The notes beneath the pieces were generated by a model, which saw only the letters and a program-made list of their open reading frames with translations, was not told the DNA's origin and did no database searches. Below, piece after piece: positions 24,730-33,436 of a DNA stretch of 59,938 nucleotides (the stretch's first letter is position 1; each line of letters starts with the position of its first letter). Position numbers and translations under genes: made by a program. Location: positions 1 through 59,938 of the forward strand of contig CBDCME010000001.1 of NCBI GenBank assembly GCA_965218865.1. The letters run 5' to 3'. This DNA comes from CBDCME01 sp965218865 (GTDB lineage Bacteria > Pseudomonadota > Alphaproteobacteria > JAAXGF01).

Positions 24730-26831
24730 AATCCGACATGGCCAGGAACAATTTTTAGTCGCGGTTGAGGGTTCGGGATGAGTGGGATCGTGCTCGGTGC
24801 ACGGGGTTCGGGGAGCCCCGAGCTTGCCTCGACGACGTCATGGGGACTGCTCGAAGCCACCGGACGGCGTTTTCGGGTTCGACAGGCACACCGGTCCGCC
24901 CGCGCCGCTCGGCGGCACGTCCCGGTCCGGGGGAGAGGCGTGCTGTCTCAGGCGATGGGCGCGGTCATGATCGCGTCGAGGGCCTCCTGCGCCCGGGCGG
25001 CATAGTGCCGGTTGGCCTCGGGCAGATAACGGAAGCGTCCGTCGCAGCGCACGATGGCGATGGCCGCGTTGGTCAAGCAGGCGAGATTTCTGGGCAGGTG
25101 ACGCACGTAGGCCCGGCATCGGTCTTCGTCGTAGGTGAAGTCGCGCACGTAGTGCAGGCGGTTCTCGATATGCCAGTGGTTGCGCACCAGTTCGAGCAAC
25201 TCCTCGGGTCCGGCGCGCTCTGCGCCGAGCGAGGTGAGGCTCCAGGTCACCTCGATGCTGCGCTTGCCGGTCTTGAGGATCTCGCGTTCGCGCTCGATGC
25301 GCATGGCCTGGCGTCGCCCGTGGAGGTTGGCGTAGCCGTCCCACTCGGCAGCGGAGAGGTCGACGACGGCGCAGCGTCGGCGCTCGATGCGGCCATGGCC
25401 CTTGTCGACGGTTTCGTGCCAGAGCGCATCGCTGAAGTCGATCGCCTTGAGGTCTTCGAAGATCATCTCCTGGTTGTCCTTGACCGCGCCCATCACGTAG
25501 TCGGCGCGACGCCCGAGCAGGCAGCGCGCGGTCTCGTGCTGAGCGTGCATCGCGTCCATGGTGACGATCCGGCCTGTGAGGTCGAGGCCGCTGGAGAGTT
25601 CGCGCACGGCCGGGATTTCGTTGCTCTTGCGGTCGACCTCGACCTGCCCGAGGACCACGCCGGTGTCGTGCTCGACCGCCGCCACCATCATCCTGCGCCC
25701 GTCTTCGGTCTGCTTCGAGGCGCCGCGCAGATCCTTTCCGTCCATGGCGACCGGCGCGTGCGCGCTGCCATGCTGGCCGGTCCACTGGCTAATCGCGTTG
25801 TCCAGGGTCTCTGGCGGCAGGGCGGTGAGGGTCTTGTGGAAGGTGGTGATCGCGGGCGGGGTGTAGCGCTGTTTGGAAGGGCTCCAGAACGCACCCACCG
25901 CCTCGAGCTGCTCCTGGGAGAGCAGGGCGGCGAACTGGGCGAACGCGTTCACCCCCCGGTATCCGGCAAGCCGGGCGGCGACGGCGATCACCAGAATGGT
26001 GTTGAGCGCATAGCGCTTGCCCCGGGCATGGCGGTACTCGGGCACCTCACCCAGACACTCGAACAGGCTGCGCAGCCGGGGCGCGGCCATCGGCTCGGTG
26101 TGCTGCTCGGCGTTCCAGTGTGCCGGCATCCCGGTACGGCTCAGCGCCTCGGGGGCGCCGTCTGTCAGTCCGAACACGAAGACCTCCTTGGGCTGACCGT
26201 GGTGGCGCCAGCGCGCTGCCCCTCCGGGCTCACGGGCAAAGCCCCGCGTCAGCCCCAGAGAGCGCCAGTTCGACGCGCGGTAGCAGGTGCCGGCAAATCG
26301 CGAGACGTCCACGAACGTCTCCGCCAGAAGAGCCGGATATCCGTGCACCGCCTGGATGTCCTCAGACAGCCGCCGCAGGCTCAGCCCCAGCACACGGGAG
26401 GCCAGGTTCGGCACTCGGCCAGGCGTCAGAATGACGAAGCGCGAGTTGTTGGCGATCAGATGCAGACGCCGGAACTGCTGCTCGGCCGACCACCCGATCC
26501 AGCGATCACGCGCGCCCAGCTTGAACGCGCCGGGCTGCCAGCCGATCAGTGCGAGCCAGGTCTCGCCATGCACCGCGACATGGCGCAGGCCCTTGCCGAT
26601 GACGCCGTGGAACGCCAGGTAGTGGTGCTGCTCCACCAACCGGTCCCAGCGCCGGTGCTCCTGCGCGCCCCAGGTCGGACGCACCGTGACCGCGCGCAAA
26701 TCAATGGACGAATCCGAGACCGGCAGCGTCGCCATGACCGGCACACTGCCACACCGAGAATGAAATGGCCAGCGCCGCGATCACCTCACCCTGATCACTG
26801 GGCGGACAAAAAACTAGCCCTGCCGACATGG
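24730..26831 (-). mobile_element. ISAs1-like insertion sequence carrying a DruA-type domain
   Basis: Approximate ends are set by inverted sequences around the transposase gene: CAGGAACAATTTTTAGTCGC on the left and, reversed on the right, CAGGGCTAGTTTTTTGTCCGC-like sequence next to CATGTCGG. Identity between the ends is partial, so the borders are uncertain by some tens of bases. It abuts broken recD2 on one side and the promoter of the second cbtBA locus on the other. Confidence 0.65.
24948..26744 (-). CDS. ISAs1-family transposase with N-terminal DruA/DUF4338 domain
   Basis: The 598-residue product has two parts. Residues about 25-200 match DUF4338, the fold of DruA from Druantia defence: LVEQHHYLAFHGVIGKGLRH, LIGWQPGAFKLGARDRWIGW and RFVILTPGRVPNLASRVLG. 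Residues about 220-598 are an ISAs1 DDE transposase: FWSPSKQRYTPPAITTFHKT, VAMDGKDLRG (D), GRIVTMDAMHAQ (D) and a C-terminal RNHWHIENRLHYVRD (E). The join is in frame and the ORF is open throughout. Such fusions occur in other bacteria; the role of the DruA part in transposition is not known to me. Confidence 0.85.
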   Translation of the reverse strand: MPVMATLPVSDSSIDLRAVTVRPTWGAQEHRRWDRLVEQHHYLAFHGVIGKGLRHVAVHGETWLALIGWQPGAFKLGARDRWIGWSAEQQFRRLHLIANNSRFVILTPGRVPNLASRVLGLSLRRLSEDIQAVHGYPALLAETFVDVSRFAGTCYRASNWRSLGLTRGFAREPGGAARWRHHGQPKEVFVFGLTDGAPEALSRTGMPAHWNAEQHTEPMAAPRLRSLFECLGEVPEYRHARGKRYALNTILVIAVAARLAGYRGVNAFAQFAALLSQEQLEAVGAFWSPSKQRYTPPAITTFHKTLTALPPETLDNAISQWTGQHGSAHAPVAMDGKDLRGASKQTEDGRRMMVAAVEHDTGVVLGQVEVDRKSNEIPAVRELSSGLDLTGRIVTMDAMHAQHETARCLLGRRADYVMGAVKDNQEMIFEDLKAIDFSDALWHETVDKGHGRIERRRCAVVDLSAAEWDGYANLHGRRQAMRIEREREILKTGKRSIEVTWSLTSLGAERAGPEELLELVRNHWHIENRLHYVRDFTYDEDRCRAYVRHLPRNLACLTNAAIAIVRCDGRFRYLPEANRHYAARAQEALDAIMTAPIA

Positions 26832-26886
26832 CTAAGAAGCCGTAGCCGAAAACGTGTTACACCGCAAAATCATATAGACGATGCAT

Positions 26887-26911
26887 AAAAACCTATTGAC
26901 GATAGGTTTTT
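26887..26911. promoter_or_regulatory. 10-bp inverted repeat overlapping the cbtB2 promoter
   Basis: AAAAACCTAT (26887-26896) and ATAGGTTTTT (26902-26911) are perfect inverted arms around TGACG. The right arm overlaps the -35 element of the best promoter for the second cbtB. An operator for a metal-responsive repressor is plausible; a transcription terminator of upstream reading is the alternative. Confidence 0.45.
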
Positions 26912-26938
26912 GCTTTCGCCACGGAGCGGTGCTATAAG
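26910..26938 (+). promoter_or_regulatory. Predicted sigma-70-type promoter of the second cbtBA locus
   Basis: TTGCTT (26910-26915), a 17-base spacer and TATAAG (26933-26938) fit a housekeeping promoter. Transcription would start near 26945 and produce a leader of about 130 bases before cbtB2. Confidence 0.5.
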
Positions 26939-26979
26939 TGAGGAGGAGGCGTGCAAACTCCCGCGGAAAAAATTGGCCG

Positions 26980-27073
26980 CGGCGAACGTGACTTCGCCGG
27001 TTCGGAATCGGAGGGTTCGGGTTGTTTCATCGGAAACACCGAGACAGGTCCTGGAGAATTCGAGGAGTAGCAA
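26980..27073 (+). promoter_or_regulatory. Conserved structured leader of cbtBA (copy 2)
   Basis: CGGCGAA (26980-26986) pairs with TTCGCCG (26993-26999), and GTTTC (27024-27028) with GAAAC (27033-27037) around ATCG. Both hairpins recur in the leader at 5.2 kb. GAGGAG lies six bases before the cbtB2 ATG. No B12-box is present. Confidence 0.5.
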
Positions 27074-27265
27074 ATGAAGATAGCCCCAATGGGTGTGAAA
27101 CTTCCGGGAATCGAGGTAAACGAGGTGGCGGCCGCGTTACCGGCGGTCGCGTTCGCGGCATTGTTGGGCTTTTTCATCTATTTCGCCATTGGCTTCGCGG
27201 GACCGGAAGAAATTCACAACGCGGCCCACGACGCACGCCACGTCATGGCCTTTCCCTGCCATTAG
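27074..27265 (+). CDS. cbtB: CbtB-type cobalt transporter subunit (copy 2)
   Basis: The 63-residue product is a single-helix protein with the His-rich tail HVMAFPCH, closely similar to the copy at 5.0 kb (NIAPLG.. versus KIAPMG.., same length). It is intact, although the partner cbtA copy just behind is broken. Confidence 0.9.
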   Translation: MKIAPMGVKLPGIEVNEVAAALPAVAFAALLGFFIYFAIGFAGPEEIHNAAHDARHVMAFPCH

Positions 27266-27291
27266 GTCGCGTGTCAGGCGGGGAGAGTTGA

Positions 27292-28013
27292 ATGTTGAAT
27301 CGAATCCTTTTGGTTGCCCTGATCGCGGGACCATTAGCGGTTTCGTCATGACCGTCGTGCAGATGTCGTCGTCGATTCCACTGATCTTGTATGCCGAAAC
27401 TTTCGAGGAAGCCGGGGGTAACGACGGCTCGGCCCCGGGTCAGGCGGAAGCGCACAACCCCGTTGACGAGGCGGAGCCTCACGATGGCGCCGAGGCTTGG
27501 GCCCCGGACGACGGCCTCGAGAGGACGTTCTGGACCATGATCACCAACGACCTTCTTGGATTCGGAGCCGGACTCGTGCTCGCCGCCGGTCTTGTCCTTC
27601 ACAAGCTCGCGCCCCACGGATCGGTCCACGCCTTGGTCGGTCTTGCTTGGGGTCGGGCCGCCTTCCTGGCGTTCGGCCTAGCCCCGGTTTGCCGCCGGAG
27701 CTTCCGGGTACAGCCGCGGCCGAGCTGGAAGCACGCCAGATTTGGTGGATCGGCACCGCCCTGGCCACGGCCGCGGGACTGGCGTTGATGGCCCCGGACA
27801 GCCTGGGTGATCGTCGCCATTGGCTTGTTCATTCTTCCGCACGCGATCGGCGCGCCCCACCCCGAAGTCCATGAGACATTGGTTTCGTTCGACGTGCAGC
27901 GGCAGTTCGCTATCGCCTCTCTCGGCACCTCGGCGGTATTCTGGCTGTTGCTTGGAACGTTGACCGGTGAACTGGTGGGGCGAAGGGATCATCGGGTGGC
28001 GGCTGCCGTTTGA
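27292..28013 (+). pseudogene. cbtA: cbtA copy 2 with three frameshifts
   Basis: Compared with the intact copy at 4.2 kb, the reading changes frame after MLNRILLVALIAG (near 27330), again after AAFLAFGLAP (near 27685, a few bases lost before LPPELPGTAAAE) and again near 27795 before VIVAIGLFILPHAIGAPHPE. All pieces align to CbtA in order, including the loop rich in His and acidic residues and the C-terminal LLLGTLTGELVGRR. Three independent shifts argue for true decay. Confidence 0.85.
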
Positions 28014-28280
28014 GAGCGGGGATTTCGGCCGCGGTGGTGCGAATCGTCCGGCATCGTATGCAATGAGACTTCAGCATTCTTGGACAACGGCAATTCGATT
28101 TGCGCGATTGGCCGTGTGGGTGCGATTCCTGGTGCAAAAATATCGAAACACGGGTTGAAGACTGATTGGGGAAACTTGCAAGTTTCACACCGAAGACCAC
28201 GGGACGGCGAGATATGCCCATCGGAAAGAATCGATTGTCGACCTATCTGTAATAACCTTTTTACGAAACGAGGCCGTAAC

Positions 28281-29270
28281 GTGGTGGAATCAAGTCGGAC
28301 TGAAACATCTTGTTTTCACGGAGTGGCTGTCATGGCGGTGTTGGTCACCGCGCTCGTTGTTTCCGAGTCCCGGGCGGCGCCACCCAAAGTGGTTGTCACC
28401 ATCAAACCGCTTCACTCCTTGATGACGGCCATCATGGAGGGTGTCGCGGAACCGAAGCTCCTTATCCAGGGCGGGATCTCACCGCATGGGTACGTGCTGC
28501 GTCCTTCGGACGTGAAGGATCTTGATGAAGCCGAGGTCGTGGTTTGGGTCGGCGCCATTCTCGAGACGGCCTTGAACCGGCGCTTCGCGGATCTCGCGGA
28601 ATCGACGTTCGTCGTCTCTCCGCTCGAGTTTCCAGGTATGACGATCTTGAAGCTGAGGAGTGGGACCGAGTGGAAAAAACCAAGAGAAGAGCACAGCGGC
28701 GAACGGTCGGGAGATCACGACATCGCGCCGAATGACGTTCATTCTTGGATAGACCCGCATATCTGGCTCGATCCCAAGAACGCGCGGGCGTTCACCAACA
28801 CGATGGTCGGGATACTGAGTGGTATCGACCGCGAGAACGCGTCGGTTTACGCCCGGAACGGCAAGGATCTGAACTATCGGCTGATCGCTCTCGACCGAGA
28901 GCTCAAGATGAAGCTGAAGTCCGTGCACGATACTCCCTATCTGGTATTTCACGACGGCTACCATTATTTCGAGCACCACTTTCGGCTCAGACCGATCGGT
29001 TCATTGACGGCCCATCCCGACGAGCCTCCGACCCCACGTCAGGTCAAGCGTATCAAGGACATCATCGGAAGTGGCGAGGCCCGCTGCATTTTCGGCGAGC
29101 CCCAGTTCCGATCGAAAATGGTTCAGTCATTGCTGGACGAAACCGGCGCCACGCTCGGCCTTCTTGACCCGCTGGGCGCGGAACTCGACCCAGGCCCCAA
29201 TCTATACTTTACCGTGATGCGGAGGGTCAGCGAATCGCTCATCGGATGTCTTTCGACAAACATCTCGTAA
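28281..29270 (+). CDS. ZnuA-like periplasmic metal-binding protein of an ABC transporter
   Basis: The 329-residue reading from GTG 28281 starts with a signal peptide (MAVLVTALVVSESRA after a short lead, cleaved near SRA-AP). It then shows the A-I cluster layout: IKPLHSLMTAIM, the first His ligand in GGISPHGYVLRPSD, the loop with HSGERSGDHD, NDVHSWIDPHIWLDPKNA, HDGYHYFEHHFRL, and a C-terminal GATLGLLDPLG with Asp. The family binds zinc or manganese; its position behind cbtBA suggests a transition-metal theme here. No permease or ATPase gene follows. The ATG at 28080 would give an unlikely 67-residue extension. Confidence 0.82.
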   Translation: MVESSRTETSCFHGVAVMAVLVTALVVSESRAAPPKVVVTIKPLHSLMTAIMEGVAEPKLLIQGGISPHGYVLRPSDVKDLDEAEVVVWVGAILETALNRRFADLAESTFVVSPLEFPGMTILKLRSGTEWKKPREEHSGERSGDHDIAPNDVHSWIDPHIWLDPKNARAFTNTMVGILSGIDRENASVYARNGKDLNYRLIALDRELKMKLKSVHDTPYLVFHDGYHYFEHHFRLRPIGSLTAHPDEPPTPRQVKRIKDIIGSGEARCIFGEPQFRSKMVQSLLDETGATLGLLDPLGAELDPGPNLYFTVMRRVSESLIGCLSTNIS

Positions 29271-29613
29271 ACCCGACTGTTCGGTCAATTATTCAGACCA
29301 ACAACCGAACTAACGGTACAAGCGGTTTCGTCCATTTCCCTGTACGTGCGTCATCGTGCCGATGTGCTGTCAGGAACATTGCGTTCAGGCGTCCGACACG
29401 AGCTGATCATATTGCGTAGCAACATCACGTTGCATTTGTTTTGGGATTCTAGGCCCCAAATCCCCCGCACCAAATTAAATCGGTAATTCCTCCACCCTTG
29501 TGCCCTCGCCGCTGTACAAGGCCGGCTTGTGTGATTACCCGATACCGTTCACCACAGCTTGCGCTCGTGAGGCCGAGCGCGTATCGTTCCAAATAAAAAT
29601 CAAATGATATGTA
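29271..29613. other. Intergenic stretch between znuA-like gene and IS5-like copy 2
   Basis: I see no gene or clear regulatory structure. Confidence 0.35.
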
Positions 29614-31179
29614 GTCGTCCGTGAAGAACCCTGATTTCAAGCTGAAGCGGCGATTGGGTTTGCGGTGGGGTGCGAGATGTCGCTGAGGAGCGCGGCCAGG
29701 ATTTGGACAAACAAACGCCTCAGCCATTTGAGGACAAGGCGGTAGTTGTAGCCGGCGCCGGCGAGGATGGCGTTGATCTTGTCGCCGTCGCGGCCTTTGA
29801 GGAAGTTGCGCCCCAGCCTGCCATCGCTCTTGAGATGTCCGATCACGGCCTCGACGGCGGAGCGCCGCCTGAGCTCCTTCTTGATCGTCGGCGTGATGCC
29901 GCGTTTCTGGCCTGATCTAAAGACGCGGTGTTTGTTGGGGTAATCGTGGCCCTGGTATCCCTTGTCGACATAGATGCGCTCGGCCGATATCCCCGTCCAG
30001 CGTTCCATCTCTTCGATCACCTGCCTCAAGGTGTGGCCATCATAGGGATTGCCGTGGAAGGCCTTGACGTGGGCGACGAACTGGCCGCCGGGGGGGCGGG
30101 AATTGGTCGCCGCCACGGAGACCTTGCAGCCGAACTCGTACGGCTTGTGCGCCTTCCCTTTGCCGATGCATTCGACCTCGGGCGCGTGGAGCGAATAGAC
30201 CTTGGGCAAGGGGTCGCGCCGCTTCTGGGTCGACACCCGCTCGGCCAGCCACAAGGGGCGGCGGAAGGTATCCCGTAGGCTCTCCTCCTGGGCCGTCTTG
30301 CGGCGGATGTCGCGGACGGTGCGCCCGAGATAGGTCTTGAGCTTGCGCAGGGCCTTGTTGGCCCGCTTGTGCTGTTTGGCATGGCGGTAGCGGCCTTGCA
30401 TGATCAACGCCCTCTTGCCCAGGCGGGTATAGGACTGACGCAGGGCAATGCCGTGCTCCCGTGCCAGTCGCACCAGCCGCTCGCGGGCTCGTTGCATCAG
30501 TTTGGCGTCGGTCGGAAAGGCAATCGCCTTCTCTTGTACGGTGGTGTCCACCGTCACCCGCTCGAGGTCCTTCTCCCGCAGCGCCCCCACCCGGTGGGCC
30601 ACGGCCAGGCTCTCCTGGAATACCTTCTCCAAACCTTCCGGCCCGATCCGGTCCCGCCACCGGGTCATCGACGAGCGCTCCATGGGCAGCTCATGCTGAA
30701 AGTACTCTTCGCCGCAGAAGCACTGGAAGTATGGGTCGTAGACCCAGCGCTCGCAGACCTCCTCATCCGAGAGATCGAACATATGCTTGAGGATGTGCAG
30801 CCCAACCATCAACCGCGTCGGGACCCCCGGCCGACCCTCCTCCGAATACAAGGCTTCATAGGTCTCGTCGAAGAAAGTCCACGCGATCCGGCCCCCCAAC
30901 ACCACCAACTCGTGGCGCAGGTTGATGATGTTTTCGAACCGCGAGCGGAACAGGTCCTCTATTCCCGATGACACCTTGCGCGATGGCTTCATCACAGTTC
31001 TCCAATCCCAATCGACGGGAGCAGAGAATCACGTTCCGCAACGGAAGGGAATCCCCAAAATCAATTATTTCAAATCACAAGCTTTTCAGGCCCAAAACCC
31101 GTTTTCTTGCAAATCCGATTACTTCGCCAAACCGAAAGAACTACCAACATCAGCCGCTTACGCGTTCTTCACGGGCGAC
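29614..31179 (-). mobile_element. IS5-like insertion sequence, copy 2
   Basis: It has the same 1566-bp length and inverted ends (GTCGTCCGTGAAGAAC / GTCGCCCGTGAAGAAC) as copy 1. Flanks are ATATGTA and TAAAATA; a duplication longer than TA is not evident. It separates the metal-transport genes from purH. Confidence 0.9.
29637..30995 (-). CDS. IS5-like transposase (copy 2)
   Basis: The 452-residue product appears identical to that of copy 1, with VTVDTTVQEK, IYVDKGYQGHDY and SAVEAVIGHLKSDGR as catalytic blocks. Identity suggests recent movement or gene conversion. Confidence 0.92.
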   Translation of the reverse strand: MMKPSRKVSSGIEDLFRSRFENIINLRHELVVLGGRIAWTFFDETYEALYSEEGRPGVPTRLMVGLHILKHMFDLSDEEVCERWVYDPYFQCFCGEEYFQHELPMERSSMTRWRDRIGPEGLEKVFQESLAVAHRVGALREKDLERVTVDTTVQEKAIAFPTDAKLMQRARERLVRLAREHGIALRQSYTRLGKRALIMQGRYRHAKQHKRANKALRKLKTYLGRTVRDIRRKTAQEESLRDTFRRPLWLAERVSTQKRRDPLPKVYSLHAPEVECIGKGKAHKPYEFGCKVSVAATNSRPPGGQFVAHVKAFHGNPYDGHTLRQVIEEMERWTGISAERIYVDKGYQGHDYPNKHRVFRSGQKRGITPTIKKELRRRSAVEAVIGHLKSDGRLGRNFLKGRDGDKINAILAGAGYNYRLVLKWLRRLFVQILAALLSDISHPTANPIAASA

Positions 31180-31280
31180 TAAAATAGTCTACTCTTCGGA
31201 ATTCTCTCAAAAGGGAGTGGCTGATATTTAACGTAGCATCCGCCTAACTCAAAAATAGGTGTACTGTCCCCGAATTTGAA

Positions 31281-32828
31281 TCAGTGGCGGAAGTGGCGTT
31301 GGCCCGTGAACACCATTGCGACGCCCGCTTCGTCGGCGGCCGCGATGACCTCCGCGTCCCGTTTCGATCCGCCGGGTTGGATCGCCGCCGTGGCCCCGGC
31401 CTCGATCGCGACCTGGAGGCCGTCGGGAAAGGGAAAGAAGGCATCCGAGGCGACGACCGAGGACTTCGTCCGGTCGGCCTTGCCGGCGGCGATGTGGGCG
31501 GCGTCGACCCGGCTCGTTTGACCGGCGCCGATGCCGACGGTGGCGCCCTCCCGGGCGAGAACGATGGCGTTCGAGGACACGTGTTTGCAAACCGTGAAGG
31601 CGAACAGCAGATCGGCCGTTTCGCCCTCGGTTGGCGGGCGCCGGGTGACGACCTCGAGGTCGGCCGCCGAGGTTCGGGCCGAATCGCGAGTTTGAACCAG
31701 AAACCCGCCGGCGATCGAGCGCAACACCCGCTCTTCGGACCCGCCGCCCGCGGGTCCGGCGGCGACGAGGAGGCGCAGATTTCGTTTCGCGGCCAGAATT
31801 TCGCGAGCCTCGGGCTTGGCCTCGGGGACGATCACGACCTCGATGAACATTTCCGCGATCCGCGCCGCGCATTCGGCGTCAAGAGGACGGTTGAGAGCGA
31901 TGATTCCTCCGAAGGCGCTTTGGGGATCGCAGGCCAGCGCCTTGCCGTAGGCTTCCGCCGCCGAGGCGCCGACGGCGACCCCGCAGGGGTTCGCGTGTTT
32001 GACGATAACAGCGGCCGAAGGTTCGAACTCGGAAACCAGACGCAGGGCCGCGTCGGTATCGTTGAGATTATTGTAACTCAGTTCCTTGCCCTGAATTTGC
32101 CTCGCCCGCGCGACCCCAAGGGCGGCCGAACCCGTGCTGTAGAGAGCCGCCCGCTGGTGCGGGTTCTCACCGTAACGGAGACGTTGACGCAAGCGCCCGG
32201 TAAGGGTCAACCTCTGCGGCGGATCTTCTCCCGAGGCGTCGGCCATCCAGTCGGCGATTTCCCCGTCGTAGGTCGCGGTCCGGGCGAAGGCGGCTGCAGC
32301 CAAACGGACTCTCAAGACCGCGCTCGTGGCGCCGCCGTGGGCATTCATTTCGGCCATCACGACGGCAAAATCGGCGCTATCGACGATCACGGTAACGAAA
32401 CGATGGTTTTTCGCCGCGGCGCGGACGAGCGCCGGCCCGCCGATATCGATATTCTCGATACATTCGGCAAAATCCGCGCCCGCCGCGACCGTCGCCTCGA
32501 AGGGGTATAGATTCACGGCCACCAAATCGATCGCGTCGATGCCGAGCTGGCCGAGTGCCTTCCTGTGAGCGGGCAAGTCGCGCACGGCCAGAATACCGCC
32601 GTGTATTTTCGGGTGCAGGGTCTTGACGCGGCCATCGAATATATCGGGAAACCCCGTTCGGTCGGAAACCTCGACGACCGCGAGGCCGGACGCCCTCAGG
32701 GTTCGGGCCGTGTTGCCGGTTGAAACGAGTTCGATGCCGCGTTGCGCCAGAAAGGTGGCGAACTCGACCAATCCGGTCTTGTCCGACATCGAAAGCAGGG
32801 CCCGTTGAATCCGAGATTCCATTTCCAT
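31281..32828 (-). CDS. purH: Bifunctional AICAR transformylase/IMP cyclohydrolase
   Basis: The 515-residue product is full length and catalyses the last two steps of IMP synthesis in the cytoplasm. The N-terminal cyclohydrolase part shows LLSMSDKTGLVEFA, GRVKTLHPKIHGGIL and NLYPFEATV; the C-terminal transformylase has YGENPHQRAALY, IVKHANPCGVAVG, VGIGAGQTSRVDA and SDAFFPFPDGLQ. It is a core gene, showing that this part is chromosomal. A palindromic repeat (32895-33024) lies 66 bases before its start. Confidence 0.97.
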   Translation of the reverse strand: MEMESRIQRALLSMSDKTGLVEFATFLAQRGIELVSTGNTARTLRASGLAVVEVSDRTGFPDIFDGRVKTLHPKIHGGILAVRDLPAHRKALGQLGIDAIDLVAVNLYPFEATVAAGADFAECIENIDIGGPALVRAAAKNHRFVTVIVDSADFAVVMAEMNAHGGATSAVLRVRLAAAAFARTATYDGEIADWMADASGEDPPQRLTLTGRLRQRLRYGENPHQRAALYSTGSAALGVARARQIQGKELSYNNLNDTDAALRLVSEFEPSAAVIVKHANPCGVAVGASAAEAYGKALACDPQSAFGGIIALNRPLDAECAARIAEMFIEVVIVPEAKPEAREILAAKRNLRLLVAAGPAGGGSEERVLRSIAGGFLVQTRDSARTSAADLEVVTRRPPTEGETADLLFAFTVCKHVSSNAIVLAREGATVGIGAGQTSRVDAAHIAAGKADRTKSSVVASDAFFPFPDGLQVAIEAGATAAIQPGGSKRDAEVIAAADEAGVAMVFTGQRHFRH

Positions 32829-32894
32829 TTTGTCCCCTCCCCGAAATCCCGGCCGCTCTTCTCCGACCGGAGCGTCCGTCCCGATTCCGCCGAC

Positions 32895-33024
32895 TGTTCG
32901 AAAATGCGCGTCCGCGCATTTTGTGCGTCTGTTCCGGCCCTCTCCCCCTCCCGGCCACCCACGAGAGTATGCCGGTATGGGTGGCCGGGAGGGGGCGGGG
33001 GCCGGCGCCGCGCGTTTTCGAACA
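32895..33024. repeat. Palindromic repeat family R, copy R1 (purH leader)
   Basis: The 130-bp unit is bounded by TGTTCGAAAA and TTTTCGAACA. Inside are AAAATGCGCG/CGCGCATTTT and a perfect 18-bp stem (32944-32961 with 32978-32995, arms CCCCCTCCCGGCCACCCA and its complement) around a 16-base loop. R2 at 41.5 kb is about 95 percent identical. It has no coding capacity and looks like a miniature inverted-repeat element. Confidence 0.85.
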
Positions 33025-33186
33025 GACTGTCAGCATAGGTAAACGCCGGTCCCGAGTACAGGCACCGCGACGCCCTTGCGCACGGGGATGCCCCTTGAGC
33101 GGATCATAGGGAGCGATTGTGCGCTTGGCCCGGGCGGGCACAGGTGGCAAATTGGCGCCCTCACTCGGCGAACCAGTGAATCCGGT

Positions 33187-33306
33187 ATGGCAACGAAACG
33201 GCGGCGGCCCTGGAACAAGGGCAGAAGCGTGGGCCAGATGAAACCTCTCACGCGGGGTCAGCTCGACCTCGGCATACCTCAACGTGGGCAACCGCTGGGC
33301 CCTTGA
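33187..33306 (+). pseudogene. N-terminal fragment of a tyrosine recombinase
   Basis: The first 25 residues, RRRPWNKGRSVGQMKPLTRG, match the characteristic N-terminus of a widespread alphaproteobacterial integrase group. The expected continuation (VW-IR-RL...) does not follow in any frame, so only a fragment remains. Confidence 0.5.
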
Positions 33307-33436
33307 AATCGCCAAGAAATTCGAGTTTTGACGCCTTCGCCGGGCTCCGGACGCGGGTGACGACGGATGACGGCGCCGGCTTGCGCTTGCCCTCCTCGGT
33401 GCTTAGCCTTGCGGACGATCGTCGGAAGGGGGTGCC

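Noticed and set aside
24948..26744. Druantia defence system
   Set aside because: Only the DruA-like domain is present and it is fused to a transposase; no DruB-E genes are nearby.
24765..26888. 707-codon plus-strand ORF opposite the ISAs1 transposase
   Set aside because: Its composition (Arg/Gly/Ala-rich, no domain) is typical of a shadow frame in GC-rich DNA; the minus strand has clear DruA and DDE motifs.
32944..32995. Rho-independent terminator of an upstream gene
   Set aside because: The long stem recurs elsewhere with defined TGTTCGAAAA termini and no T-run follows, so a mobile repeat is the better description.
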